From assembly GCA_023419095.1 (NCBI GenBank), contig JAEZYN010000052.1, positions 1-39,422 on the forward strand: DNA of 39,422 bases, written 5' to 3'. Every line of letters starts with the position of its first letter. Within the stretch, counting starts at the first letter, position 1. A model generated the notes under the pieces. That model saw nothing but the letters and a program-made list of their open reading frames with translations, did no database searches and had not been told where the DNA came from. Below are positions 7,844-15,626 of the stretch, piece by piece. The translations under genes were made by a program, and so were the position numbers. This DNA comes from Bacteroidota bacterium. GTDB taxonomy: Bacteria > Bacteroidota > Bacteroidia > Flavobacteriales > Weeksellaceae.

Positions 7844-9877
7844 ATGCGAGACAGAAAATTGATTACTGCGGCACTGCCCTACGCCAACGGGCCGGTACAC
7901 ATCGGGCATTTGGCCGGTGTTTATATTCCGGCGGATGTATATGCAAGATTTCAGCGCAGACTGGGCAAAGATGTCGCTTTCCTCTGCGGATCTGATGAAC
8001 ACGGAATCCCCATTACCATCCGCGCGAAAAAAGAAGGCGTTACCCCGCAGGATATCGTGGATAAATACCATGAAATCATTAAAAAATCTTTTACCGATCT
8101 TGGGATCTCCTTTGATGAATACTCCCGCACGACCTCGAAAAAGCATTATGAAGTCAGCCAGGATTTTTTCAAGACACTATACAATAAGGATAAGTTCATT
8201 GAAGAAGTTTCTGAACAGTATTTCGATGAGCAGGCCAACGAATTTCTCGCTGACAGATATATTGTAGGTACCTGCCCGAATTGCAGTAACGAAAATGCAT
8301 ACGGTGATCAATGCGAAAAATGCGGCTCTACACTTTCGCCATCAGAATTGATCAACCCTAAATCGATGCTGAGCGGAAATATTCCCGTGCTGAAAGAAAC
8401 GAAGAACTGGTATTTGCCACTGAACGAATATGAAACATTCTTAAATGAATGGATCATCGAAGGTCACAAAAACGACTGGAAACCGAATGTTTACGGACAG
8501 GTAAAATCGTGGCTGAATGACGGTTTGAAACCTCGCGCCATGACCAGAGACCTCAATTGGGGTGTTCCCGTTCCTTTGCCGAATGCCGAAGGAAAGGTAC
8601 TTTATGTTTGGTTTGATGCGCCTATCGGCTATATCTCGTTCACGCAGGAATGGGCTGAAAAGAACGGAAAAGACTGGAAAGATTACTGGCAGAGCGAGAA
8701 TTCAGACCTTGTACACTTCATTGGAAAAGACAACATCGTTTTCCACTGCATTATTTTTCCGGCGATGATGAAAGCGCACGGCGATTACAACATGCCTGCG
8801 AATGTGCCCGCTTTCGAGTTTTTAAATCTTGAGAACGATAAAATTTCAACTTCCAGAAACTGGGCAGTCTGGGCGCACGAATATGTGGAAGAATTCCCGG
8901 GACAGCAGGATGTTCTGCGTTACGCGTTACTTTCTTCCGCACCGGAAACCAAGGACAATAATTTCACCTGGAAAGATTTCCAGACCAAAAATAACTCAGA
9001 ACTCGTCGGAATCTTCGGAAACTTTATCAACAGAGTTGCCGTATTGATTCACAAATATTATAACGGAGTTGTTCCTGAAGGCAATGTAAATGCTCCGGAA
9101 CTCGCAGAAATTACAAAGGCCGCGACTGAAGTTGAAAACTTCCTGGAAAATTATGAATTCAGAAACGCGCTTTCTGCGATGATGAATCTGGCAAGATTCG
9201 GGAACCAGTATCTTCAGACTGAAGAACCCTGGAAAACCATCAAAGACAATCCTGAAAAAGCAGCAAACTCTCTTTTTGTAGCCGCACAAATTGCGGTTGG
9301 TTTAGCGCAGATTTCAGAACCGTTTATGCCTTTCAGTTCAGAAAAATTACTGAAAATGTTTAATGTTTCCCAACTCAACTGGAAAGAAATCGCTGACGAG
9401 AAAATCCTTATTAAAACCGGTCACCAGATCAATCCGGCGGAATTACTGTTTTCGAAGATTGAAGATGAAACCATTGAATTCCAGATTCAGAAACTGGAAA
9501 ACACGAAACAATCCAACAAAAAAACCAATCCAAAAGCCAATCCCATGAAAGACGAAATTCAGTTTGATGATTTCACCAAAATAGATTTAAGAACAGCGAC
9601 GATCCTTACCGCTGAAAAAGTGGAAAAAGCAGATAAATTGCTAAAATTCACCGTAGATACAGGCGTTGACGTACGAACAGTAGTTTCCGGAATCGCTGAA
9701 AGCTTCACGCCGGAAGAATGCATCGGAAAACAGGTGATGATTTTACTGAATCTTGCACCGAGAAAAATCCGCGGTATCGAATCCCAGGGAATGTTGCTGC
9801 TGACGACAAAACCAGACGGAAAACTGTCTTTCGTAACTCCCGATGAAAAAGTAGAAAACGGAGTGGAAATCGGATAG
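7844..9877 (+). CDS. metG: Methionyl-tRNA synthetase
   Basis: This enzyme charges tRNA-Met with methionine using ATP in the cytoplasm. The class I HIGH motif is HIGH at residues 19-22 and the KMSKS equivalent is KISTS at 333-337. A zinc knuckle is formed by Cys144, Cys147, Cys157 and Cys160. The C-terminal 110 residues (from EIQFDDFTKIDLRTATI) are the EMAP-II-like OB fold that binds tRNA and dimerises the enzyme. It joins the catalytic part through a Lys/Asn-rich linker near 540-565. I start the gene at ATG 7844 (677 aa): the frame opens eight codons earlier with TTG, but that TTG is inside the -7 box, and family members begin close to the LITAALPYANGP segment. A terminator follows at 9901. 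Confidence 0.97.
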   Translation: MRDRKLITAALPYANGPVHIGHLAGVYIPADVYARFQRRLGKDVAFLCGSDEHGIPITIRAKKEGVTPQDIVDKYHEIIKKSFTDLGISFDEYSRTTSKKHYEVSQDFFKTLYNKDKFIEEVSEQYFDEQANEFLADRYIVGTCPNCSNENAYGDQCEKCGSTLSPSELINPKSMLSGNIPVLKETKNWYLPLNEYETFLNEWIIEGHKNDWKPNVYGQVKSWLNDGLKPRAMTRDLNWGVPVPLPNAEGKVLYVWFDAPIGYISFTQEWAEKNGKDWKDYWQSENSDLVHFIGKDNIVFHCIIFPAMMKAHGDYNMPANVPAFEFLNLENDKISTSRNWAVWAHEYVEEFPGQQDVLRYALLSSAPETKDNNFTWKDFQTKNNSELVGIFGNFINRVAVLIHKYYNGVVPEGNVNAPELAEITKAATEVENFLENYEFRNALSAMMNLARFGNQYLQTEEPWKTIKDNPEKAANSLFVAAQIAVGLAQISEPFMPFSSEKLLKMFNVSQLNWKEIADEKILIKTGHQINPAELLFSKIEDETIEFQIQKLENTKQSNKKTNPKANPMKDEIQFDDFTKIDLRTATILTAEKVEKADKLLKFTVDTGVDVRTVVSGIAESFTPEECIGKQVMILLNLAPRKIRGIESQGMLLLTTKPDGKLSFVTPDEKVENGVEIG

Positions 9878-9900
9878 ATTTTCCATTAATAATACTTCAA

Positions 9901-9930
9901 GACGCACAAACCGTGCGTCCTTTTTTTTTT
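9901..9930 (+). terminator. Terminator of metG
   Basis: A perfect 7-bp stem (9901-9907 with 9913-9919) and a 5-base loop are followed by ten or more T residues. Confidence 0.9.
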
Positions 9931-10025
9931 ATTGAAATCAAATGTTGTCGCAACTTCTTGGCATTTAATGATTCTTCTCATCCTAATCCATGACCACCTT
10001 CAATCTAAACGGGCATAAAAAATTG

Positions 10026-10033
10026 TAATTTTG
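10026..10033 (+). promoter_or_regulatory. -7 box of the small lipoprotein gene
   Basis: TAATTTTG is an exact match to TAnnTTTG, 16 bases before the ATG at 10050. No -33 box is evident. Confidence 0.55.
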
Positions 10034-10049
10034 CCTTTTAATAAAGCGT

Positions 10050-10454
10050 ATGAAAAAAATAAATGCACTGATACTCGGTTTATTTGCACTTTTGGTTACT
10101 GCAGCGTGCGGCACACGGGAGGATGAACTGTCAAACGAGCAGTTTGTGGGAACCTGGAACTGGGCTTCAACCACCGGCGGAATCGGAAACATTAACGATA
10201 CTCCCGAAAACACCGGTGTTCAACGCACGATCACTTTAACAGATAACTATACTTATACCGTGAAAGAAAATGATGCAACCGTGAGCGACGGCAGCTACAG
10301 CATCATCAAAGAAGTGACGCCCACGGAACATGCTGAAAAACTCTTTATCGATTTTTCAAATTATCCTGACGTTTTTGTAGACGGCATAGATGCATCAAAC
10401 CTTTATCTTGGCGACCACACGGCCGACGGATATTCTTATCATTATAAAAAATAA
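10050..10454 (+). CDS. Small lipoprotein, lipocalin-like
   Basis: The 134-residue product has a lipoprotein signal ending LLVTAAC (Cys20). The mature part begins EDELSNEQFVGTWNW and continues with alternating beta-strand segments (RTITLTDNYTYTVKEND, DGSYSIIKE). This resembles the lipocalin-like lipoproteins common in Bacteroidota, in which an early GTW motif opens a small beta-barrel. I do not recognise a specific function or ligand. It is a single-gene unit with its own -7 box upstream and a terminator directly on its stop codon. It converges with the next gene. Confidence 0.75.
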   Translation: MKKINALILGLFALLVTAACGTREDELSNEQFVGTWNWASTTGGIGNINDTPENTGVQRTITLTDNYTYTVKENDATVSDGSYSIIKEVTPTEHAEKLFIDFSNYPDVFVDGIDASNLYLGDHTADGYSYHYKK

Positions 10455-10484
10455 AAATGGCGCTTTATTTAAGCGCCATTTTTT
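10453..10484. terminator. Bidirectional terminator overlapping both stop codons
   Basis: A stem of 11 bp or more (10455-10465 with 10471-10481) is flanked by A and T runs on both sides, so it can end transcription in either direction. The stop codons of the convergent genes (10452-10454 and 10483-10485) sit on its edges. Confidence 0.85.
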
Positions 10485-10860
10485 ATGATCCGAAATGCTT
10501 TTTCACTTCCTCCAAAACCTGTTCTTCGCTCATTTGCTGCGAAGTACCGAGTGTAACTTTGGTGTTCTTAAACTGTGGCGTTTCAAGTAGATAAGATTTG
10601 AATTCTTCCTGAATGGTACCGGTTCCCGTAAGAAACAGCTCTTCGGTATTCGTCAGTTTTTCAAGGATATTCTTAAAAAACTTGTGTCGGTTTGTAATTT
10701 CGGCGTTGTTGCCTGTATTTTCGTTTGAATTTCCCTGTTGGATAACCGCTGTAACCGAATCTACAAGATGGAAATCTGAAACTTCACGTCCGTCATGGTT
10801 GATTGCGATAAATGCCTGAGTCTGGTCGAGCCATACGCCCGCTGATTTCTTGTTCTGCAT
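10483..10860 (-). CDS. Small eRF1-like protein of unknown function
   Basis: The 125-residue cytoplasmic protein has no signal peptide. It opens with KSAGVWLDQTQAFIAI, and its C-terminal half has ELFLTGTGTIQEEFKSYLLE and ends EEVKKHFGS. This order (a GVWLD strand, then a glycine-rich lVlvGpG-type segment before a helix) is what I recall from small bacterial proteins related to the central domain of release factor eRF1, often annotated as translational machinery or host-attachment-like. The middle is rich in Asn, Gln and Ser, suggesting a flexible linker. I cannot assign a molecular role; the family link is tentative. It lies 66 bases after the RsmI-like gene on the same strand. Confidence 0.6.
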   Translation of the reverse strand: MQNKKSAGVWLDQTQAFIAINHDGREVSDFHLVDSVTAVIQQGNSNENTGNNAEITNRHKFFKNILEKLTNTEELFLTGTGTIQEEFKSYLLETPQFKNTKVTLGTSQQMSEEQVLEEVKKHFGS

Positions 10861-10926
10861 AACTGTTTATTTTTAGTACAGACAGTTACAAGATTGGTGC
10901 AAAGCAGCCGTTAATGGATGTTAAAC

Positions 10927-11625
10927 TTACTTACCAAGCACGAAAACTGCGGGAATTTTATGCAGTTCGGGTTTATTTTTCTGCCAGTCTTTTATGGTTT
11001 TTGTCCTGATAAATTCGTCCTTTGGATCATTGATATTTGCAGCAATGCAAAGTTTTGACTGTGGCGAAAGGAATTTGCATAGATCTTCAAAAAGTTGGTT
11101 ATTCCGGTAAGGAGTTTCCATGAAAATCTGCGAATAACCGGTCTTTTGCACCTGAGATTCAAGCCATTGTATTTTTGATTTTTTCTCGGATTTATCGATC
11201 GGCAAATAACCATGGAACGTAAATTCCTGCCCATTGAAACCACTTCCAATTAATGCTAGGATTATCGAAGAAGGTCCGTTCACCGGTACCACTTTCACCG
11301 AATTTTCATGGCACCATTTCACCATCAGGTTTCCCGGATCGGCAATACAGGGCAAACCCGCTTCAGAAAGTAATCCGAAATCCTGACCGTTTTTCATCAG
11401 TGTCTGCGCTTCCTTTAAATCTGAATTTTCCGAATATTTGTCGAGTAAGAACAACTTCAAATCTGCCTGCTTCTTTTCCGGTGCAAAAAACTTGATAATT
11501 TTGCGCGCGGTCTTTTCGTTTTCAACAAAGAAATAGTCCGTTTTTAAGATGTATTCTTTGATAACTGGCGCAAAAAAATCTTGCGGCGAGTTTTCGGAAA
11601 GGTAAGCTGGAATTAAAAATAACAT
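10927..11625 (-). CDS. SAM-dependent methyltransferase, RsmI/tetrapyrrole methylase type
   Basis: The 232-residue protein belongs to the fold shared by RsmI (2'-O-methylation of 16S rRNA C1402) and the tetrapyrrole methylases. Supporting segments are DYFFVENEKTARKIIKFF, GLLSEAGLPCIADPGNLMV (the family's SDAGtP-iaDPG loop), VVPVNGPSSIILALIGSGF and FMETPYRNNQLFEDL. It differs from typical RsmI in its N-terminus and lacks the usual glycine-rich GTLYVVATPIGN start, so it may be the second, uncharacterised RsmI-related protein that Bacteroidota often carry. It lies 11 bases after the phosphatase gene and is probably co-transcribed with it. Confidence 0.85.
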   Translation of the reverse strand: MLFLIPAYLSENSPQDFFAPVIKEYILKTDYFFVENEKTARKIIKFFAPEKKQADLKLFLLDKYSENSDLKEAQTLMKNGQDFGLLSEAGLPCIADPGNLMVKWCHENSVKVVPVNGPSSIILALIGSGFNGQEFTFHGYLPIDKSEKKSKIQWLESQVQKTGYSQIFMETPYRNNQLFEDLCKFLSPQSKLCIAANINDPKDEFIRTKTIKDWQKNKPELHKIPAVFVLGK

Positions 11626-11636
11626 GGCAGGATCTT

Positions 11637-12095
11637 TTAAGAATTTGAAGTAAGTTTAATTTTAATATTTTCCGAAGCCTCGTCGAGCAATTTGTAAACC
11701 CGTTCGAAACCATCCATCTCACTCCAATATGGATCAAAAACCTCATAATTGTTGTCCGGAATCATCGCTTCTTCCAAAAACAGCGATACTTTCTCACGTT
11801 GAATGTCATCTTTGGCCAGGGAAATTACATCTTCCATCACACTCAGATCCATGCAGTAAATCTTATCGAAATCTTCAAAATCCTTTGTGGTAATTGGTCG
11901 CGAACGTTGTTTAGAAATATCCACGCTGTGATTTTTCGCTGTCGCCACTGCGCGTTTATCCGGATTTTCACCTTCGTGAAGTGAAATGGTTCCGGCTGAA
12001 TCGATAATGAAATCCTGCGGCAGTTTTGACTTTAGAATTCCTTCCGCAAGCGGGCTCCTGCATATATTCCCCAAACATACCACGAGTATTTTCAT
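11637..12095 (-). CDS. Low-molecular-weight protein tyrosine phosphatase
   Basis: The 152-residue enzyme hydrolyses phosphotyrosine. The phosphate-binding loop CLGNICRS begins at residue 7, with nucleophile Cys7 and Arg13. The general-acid loop DPYW is near the C-terminus (Asp121). Length and motif positions match the family. It stands between dnaA (upstream, separated by a terminator) and the RsmI-like gene, an order I recall from other flavobacteria. Its substrate is not indicated; no capsule or tyrosine-kinase genes are in the window. Confidence 0.93.
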   Translation of the reverse strand: MKILVVCLGNICRSPLAEGILKSKLPQDFIIDSAGTISLHEGENPDKRAVATAKNHSVDISKQRSRPITTKDFEDFDKIYCMDLSVMEDVISLAKDDIQREKVSLFLEEAMIPDNNYEVFDPYWSEMDGFERVYKLLDEASENIKIKLTSNS

Positions 12096-12136
12096 TTGAT
12101 GTATTTAAAATTTAAAGTTCGACCCAATTTAAAATA

Positions 12137-12167
12137 AAAAGAAGGAATCAACAAAATTCCTTCTTTT
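12137..12167 (-). terminator. Terminator of dnaA
   Basis: A perfect 12-bp inverted repeat (12137-12148 with 12156-12167) has a 7-base loop and is followed on the minus strand by a T run. It lies 22 bases beyond the dnaA stop. Confidence 0.88.
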
Positions 12168-12189
12168 ACTTTATATATTTTGCAGCGTT

Positions 12190-13644
12190 TTACTGCTTGA
12201 TTTTTTCTGAAAGTTCCTTGACGTACTTTTTCACTTCCTTATCAATCTTCGACACATCTTTTATCGTATCGCAGGCATACATCACAGTAGAATGGTCCTT
12301 TCCGCCCATTTCTTCACCGATTTTTGTAAACGTAGCGTTCGTAAGTTCCTTTGCAAAATACATCGCAAGTTGTCTCGGCAGTGCAATTTCGCGCTTTCTG
12401 GTTTTCGATAAAAGCTGCTCGCGCTGAATCCCGAAATATTCGCAGACAACTTCCTGAATATAAGGAATGTTGATGACCTTTTTCTGGTTCGCAGCGATCT
12501 TGTTAATGGTTTCCTTTAATAATTCAAGGCTAAGTTCAGATTTATATACCGTGGAATAAGCGATCACGGAATTGATAACACCGATCAGTTCACGAACATT
12601 AGTTTTCACTTCGGATGCAAGGAAATCGAGCATATCTTCGGTAAGTACTATTCCGTCGCGACTCAGTTTATCTACGATAATCTTACGTCTGGTATCGAAA
12701 TCCGGTGATTTGATCTCCGCAGAAAGCCCCCATTTGAAACGGGAAACAATTCGGTCCTGAATATCAAGGATATCTACCGGCGCTTTATCTGAGGTAAGGA
12801 TAATCTGCTTGCCGTTCTGATGCAGATAATCGAAAATATGGAAGAAGCTGTCCTGCGTAGATTTTTTACCGGACAGGAACTGAATATCATCGATGATCAG
12901 CACATCTACCATTTGGTAAAAGTTCGCAAACTCAGTCTGTTTATGAGACTTGGCCGCGGTTACAAACTGCTGGATGAATTTTTCTGATGACAGGTAAAGC
13001 ACCACTTTATCCGGAAATGAGTTTTTCACTTCGAGACCTACCGCGTGGCCCAGATGCGTTTTCCCCACGCCATATCCACCATACAAAAACAGCGGATTGA
13101 AGGCCGTAGCACCGGGTCTTTTTGCAATAGACTTCGCCACCGTTGAGGCAAACTTATTACTCTCACCTTCCACATAGTTATCAAATGAAAAATCTGCTTT
13201 AAGATTAGAATCTATATTCATTTTCTTCGCTCCCTGGTCCGCGAACGGATTGATGAGATTTGAAGAAAACGCGGCTGGGGCTGTGGGCTGTAATTTCGGT
13301 GTCGGAATACTTTTACCTTTCACATTCACCGTGATTGGCGCTTCCTGACCGGCAGGCTTATTTTCCATCACCGAATACCATAGCTTGACCCCTTTACCGA
13401 TATTTTTGCGCAAAGCGGCAGATAACAAAGTAAGATAGTTATCTTCTATATATTCTTTATAAAAATCACTTGGGACAAGCAACGTAAGATTGTTGCTGAT
13501 GAGAGACACCGGGCGTACATTATCAAAGAGTAAATCGAACGAATTTTCAAGTTTTTTAAGATCCGTATTGTCCTCTGCAGCACTGAGGTTATCCCTCATA
13601 AACTGCAGACATCGTTCCCAAATAAGTGGTAAATTTTCGTTCAT
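12190..13644 (-). CDS. dnaA: Chromosomal replication initiator DnaA
   Basis: This AAA+ initiator melts the replication origin. Domain I covers about residues 1-90 and a short Pro/Ala-rich linker about 95-145. The ATPase starts near 150, with Walker A GGYGVGKT at 189-196 and Walker B LIIDDIQFL. The domain IV DNA-binding signature is KDHSTVMYAC near residue 455. The length of 484 residues is typical of Bacteroidota. The start is ATG 13642-13644. Upstream on the minus strand a weak -7-like GATATTTG is seen. I find no DnaA boxes in the flanking gaps, so the origin need not be here. Confidence 0.98.
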   Translation of the reverse strand: MNENLPLIWERCLQFMRDNLSAAEDNTDLKKLENSFDLLFDNVRPVSLISNNLTLLVPSDFYKEYIEDNYLTLLSAALRKNIGKGVKLWYSVMENKPAGQEAPITVNVKGKSIPTPKLQPTAPAAFSSNLINPFADQGAKKMNIDSNLKADFSFDNYVEGESNKFASTVAKSIAKRPGATAFNPLFLYGGYGVGKTHLGHAVGLEVKNSFPDKVVLYLSSEKFIQQFVTAAKSHKQTEFANFYQMVDVLIIDDIQFLSGKKSTQDSFFHIFDYLHQNGKQIILTSDKAPVDILDIQDRIVSRFKWGLSAEIKSPDFDTRRKIIVDKLSRDGIVLTEDMLDFLASEVKTNVRELIGVINSVIAYSTVYKSELSLELLKETINKIAANQKKVINIPYIQEVVCEYFGIQREQLLSKTRKREIALPRQLAMYFAKELTNATFTKIGEEMGGKDHSTVMYACDTIKDVSKIDKEVKKYVKELSEKIKQ

Positions 13645-13727
13645 ATTTTTCTCCAGTTTTCAGGCTGGCGGTGTTTGGTTTTTATGGGAAGACAAATATC
13701 TCATATTTAAACCTCAAAAAAAAATTA

Positions 13728-13758
13728 TTGCACTATTGGTTATTAAAAAATATATTTG
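13728..13758 (+). promoter_or_regulatory. Promoter of the thioesterase gene
   Basis: TTG (13728-13730), a spacer of exactly 20 bases, and TATATTTG (13751-13758) give a complete Bacteroidota promoter. The ATG lies 23 bases after the -7 box. Confidence 0.75.
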
Positions 13759-13781
13759 TATGCTTCATTTAACAGTGCAAC

Positions 13782-14193
13782 ATGATTCACACAACACATT
13801 CAATACGAGTACGTTACAGCGAAACAGACCCTATGAAATACGTCTATTACGGCAACTATGCTGAGTATCTTGAAGTGGCCCGTGTGGAGCTCTTCCGCGA
13901 GCTCGGAATGTCTTATGACGAGATTGAAAATCAGGGAATTTGGTTACCTTGTATCAGAGTTCAGCATTAAGTATCTGAAGCCTGCGCGCTATGACGAACT
14001 GCTCCAAATACACACCTACATCAAAAAGATTCCGGGCGCACGGATCGAGTTCGAATATGAAATTTATAACAGTTCTGATTTAAAAATCACCGAAGCCAAA
14101 ACAACGCTCTTCTTCCTGTCATCGGACACGGGAAAAATCATTAAATGTCCGCCATTTATAATGGACCTTATTACCCAAAAATGGATAGACTAA
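13782..14193 (+). pseudogene. YbgC-type acyl-CoA thioesterase with a one-base frameshift
   Basis: The first 54-55 codons give a hotdog-fold thioesterase N-terminus: VRYSETDPMKYVYYGNY carries the catalytic Asp and the YxNYxEYLE pattern. That frame then runs into a stop at 13968-13970. The rest of the family sequence (VSEFSIKYLKPARYDELL to the C-terminus) continues in the next frame to 14193. Removing one T from the TT at 13949-13950 joins the two halves into a normal 136-residue protein (WLPVSEFSIKY). So there is either a real inactivating insertion or a sequencing error. Nothing else in the gene is degraded, and it retains a perfect promoter, which favours an error or a very recent mutation. 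Active family members hydrolyse short-chain or hydroxybenzoyl-type acyl-CoA. Confidence 0.85.
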
Positions 14194-14195
14194 AT

Positions 14196-14888
14196 CTATA
14201 ATGTGCTGCCCGGCTGAAGCTCGTAAGGTGCTCTACCTTGCTCGAATATTCGCGTCAGTTCACTTCCTTCCACGGAAATTTTGTTGCCTTTTCTCCGAAT
14301 CCAGTTTCCCTCCCTTAAACCAACAACCTTGGCTTCATTCTGAGTCAAAAACTCTTTAATCCTCGTTTCTCGTGTCTCGCCGTTGTGTTTCAGATCCGGG
14401 TTTGGGTCCAGATAATGCGGATTGATGTTAAAAGGAACCAATCCCATACAATCAAAACTCGGCGGATAAACAATCGGCATATCGTTCGTCGTTTTCATAT
14501 TCAAACCGCCAATATTTGAGCCTGCGCTGCAGCCTAAATATGGTTTTCCGGCTTCAATATTCATCCTCAGCAAATCCATCAGCTTCAGTTCGTGCAACAT
14601 TTTAACCAACAGAAAAGTATTTCCACCACCCGTAAAATAGCCTTGAGCGGAATCGAGTGCTTCGACCATACCTTCAAAAGTATGAAGTCCTTTCACGCGG
14701 ATGCCAAGTTTTCCAAAAAATTCCGCGACTTTTTGGGTATAATCGTCATGTGAAATTCCGCCCGGTCTTGCGAACGGTATAAATATGATTTCATCGCATC
14801 CTGCAAACAATGATTCTATTTCATTTTCCAGATATTCCAGATAATTCCCGCCAAACAGCGTGGATGTAGAAGCTAAAACAATATTCAT
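14196..14888 (-). CDS. pepE: Dipeptidase E (alpha-aspartyl dipeptidase, peptidase S51)
   Basis: The enzyme cleaves dipeptides with N-terminal aspartate. The nucleophile serine is in GCSAGSNIGG (about residue 121) and the histidine in INPHYLDP. The N-terminus LASTSTLFGGNYLEYL and the YFTGGGNTFLL segment also fit. The 230-residue length equals that of the characterised enzymes. It is convergent with the thioesterase gene, only two bases apart. Its -7 box ends four bases before the ATG, so the mRNA is probably leaderless. Confidence 0.93.
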   Translation of the reverse strand: MNIVLASTSTLFGGNYLEYLENEIESLFAGCDEIIFIPFARPGGISHDDYTQKVAEFFGKLGIRVKGLHTFEGMVEALDSAQGYFTGGGNTFLLVKMLHELKLMDLLRMNIEAGKPYLGCSAGSNIGGLNMKTTNDMPIVYPPSFDCMGLVPFNINPHYLDPNPDLKHNGETRETRIKEFLTQNEAKVVGLREGNWIRRKGNKISVEGSELTRIFEQGRAPYELQPGSTL

Positions 14889-14892
14889 CCCG

Positions 14893-14900
14893 CAAATCTA
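14893..14900 (-). promoter_or_regulatory. -7 box of pepE, abutting the start codon
   Basis: TAGATTTG on the minus strand is an exact TAnnTTTG match. It ends four bases before the pepE ATG (14886-14888), predicting transcription start at or just before the start codon. Confidence 0.6.
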
Positions 14901-15022
14901 TTACTTTATTTAATATTTAACCTCTAAAACACGCAATTACACATATCACAATTATTTAGATGATTTTTGTCAAGTTTATGTTAATAATGAAATATTTAAC
15001 GAACTCAGATATCATTAATGCT

Positions 15023-15030
15023 TAAATTTG
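15023..15030 (+). promoter_or_regulatory. -7 box deciding the start of the following gene
   Basis: TAAATTTG is an exact match. It lies downstream of the first in-frame ATG (15018) and 29 bases before ATG 15060, so the later ATG must be used if this promoter is real. Confidence 0.55.
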
Positions 15031-15059
15031 CATCGGAAATAACACTCATAAAATATGTA

Positions 15060-15506
15060 ATGATGAACCTAACTGTAGTTGGATTATTCGAAAGCCAGGA
15101 AAAGGCAAAAAATCTATCCGAATCTTTGGAAAGAACCGGAATCAGAAATGAAGATTACATTATTTACAAGACAAACCCCGCCAGCACACACAACCAAAAA
15201 CAGGCATTTTGGCGTAAAGTGCTCGGAATCGGTGAGCAGCAGCCCGCTGTGCGGCAGGATAAATTAATTACCAGTGTTGAAGTCCGCAGTGATCAGGAAC
15301 TGTCGAGTGTGAAAAAATCGTTTGCGCAAAATGGTGCGGTAAATATCTATGAATTTAAAGATATGACGATCGGTGAAGCGAAAGACCTGAACTACATCAA
15401 AAAAATCGTCGAACTGCGTGCAAAATCTCACATCTATGCATTGCCTGCCATTTCCCTTCCTTCAACGCAGATGAGCCAAGGAATGAACGCTGAAATAAAA
15501 GCCTAA
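15060..15506 (+). CDS. Uncharacterised protein, possible YflT-like stress protein
   Basis: The 148-residue soluble product begins MMNLTVVGLFESQEKAKNL, then a helix and IRNEDYIIYKTN. This beta-alpha-beta beginning, with a residue-pairing F-x-S-x-E-x-A pattern, resembles the N-terminal domain of general stress protein YflT, but the match is from memory and weak. A second strand-helix unit appears around LITSVEVRSDQELSSVKKSF. The C-terminus (HIYALPAISLPSTQMSQ) is Pro/Ser-rich and probably disordered. The frame is open from ATG 15018, but a -7 box at 15023-15030 lies inside that extension. I chose the double ATG at 15060/15063 because the protein then starts directly with its first beta-strand. 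Confidence 0.6.
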   Translation: MMNLTVVGLFESQEKAKNLSESLERTGIRNEDYIIYKTNPASTHNQKQAFWRKVLGIGEQQPAVRQDKLITSVEVRSDQELSSVKKSFAQNGAVNIYEFKDMTIGEAKDLNYIKKIVELRAKSHIYALPAISLPSTQMSQGMNAEIKA

Positions 15507-15537
15507 AAATCAAGTTTCTTTTTTCATAATCAAGGAA

Positions 15538-15566
15538 GTCCGTGCAGTTTGTTGTGCGGATTTTTT
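15538..15566 (+). terminator. Weak terminator
   Basis: An 8-bp stem with three wobble pairs (15538-15545 with 15554-15561) and an 8-base loop is followed by six T residues. The position fits the end of the 15060 transcript. Confidence 0.5.
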
Positions 15567-15575
15567 GTGCGCTCA

Positions 15576-15606
15576 TTGTTCTAGAAGCCAATTAACCTTA
15601 ACTTTA
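15576..15606 (+). promoter_or_regulatory. Promoter of the GH43-type gene
   Basis: TTG (15576-15578), a 20-base spacer and TAACTTTA (15599-15606, one mismatch in the last base) form a likely promoter. The ATG is 20 bases downstream. Confidence 0.6.
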
Positions 15607-15626
15607 CGGTACCCAATTTCTTTATT

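Noticed and set aside
13645..13781. Replication origin next to dnaA
   Set aside because: No TTATCCACA-like DnaA boxes or clear unwinding element in either dnaA flank. In Bacteroidota the origin need not adjoin dnaA, and strand skew cannot be judged from this window alone.
13945..13955. Programmed frameshifting in the thioesterase
   Set aside because: No slippery heptamer or stimulatory structure is evident, and the family has no known frameshift; insertion or sequencing error is simpler.
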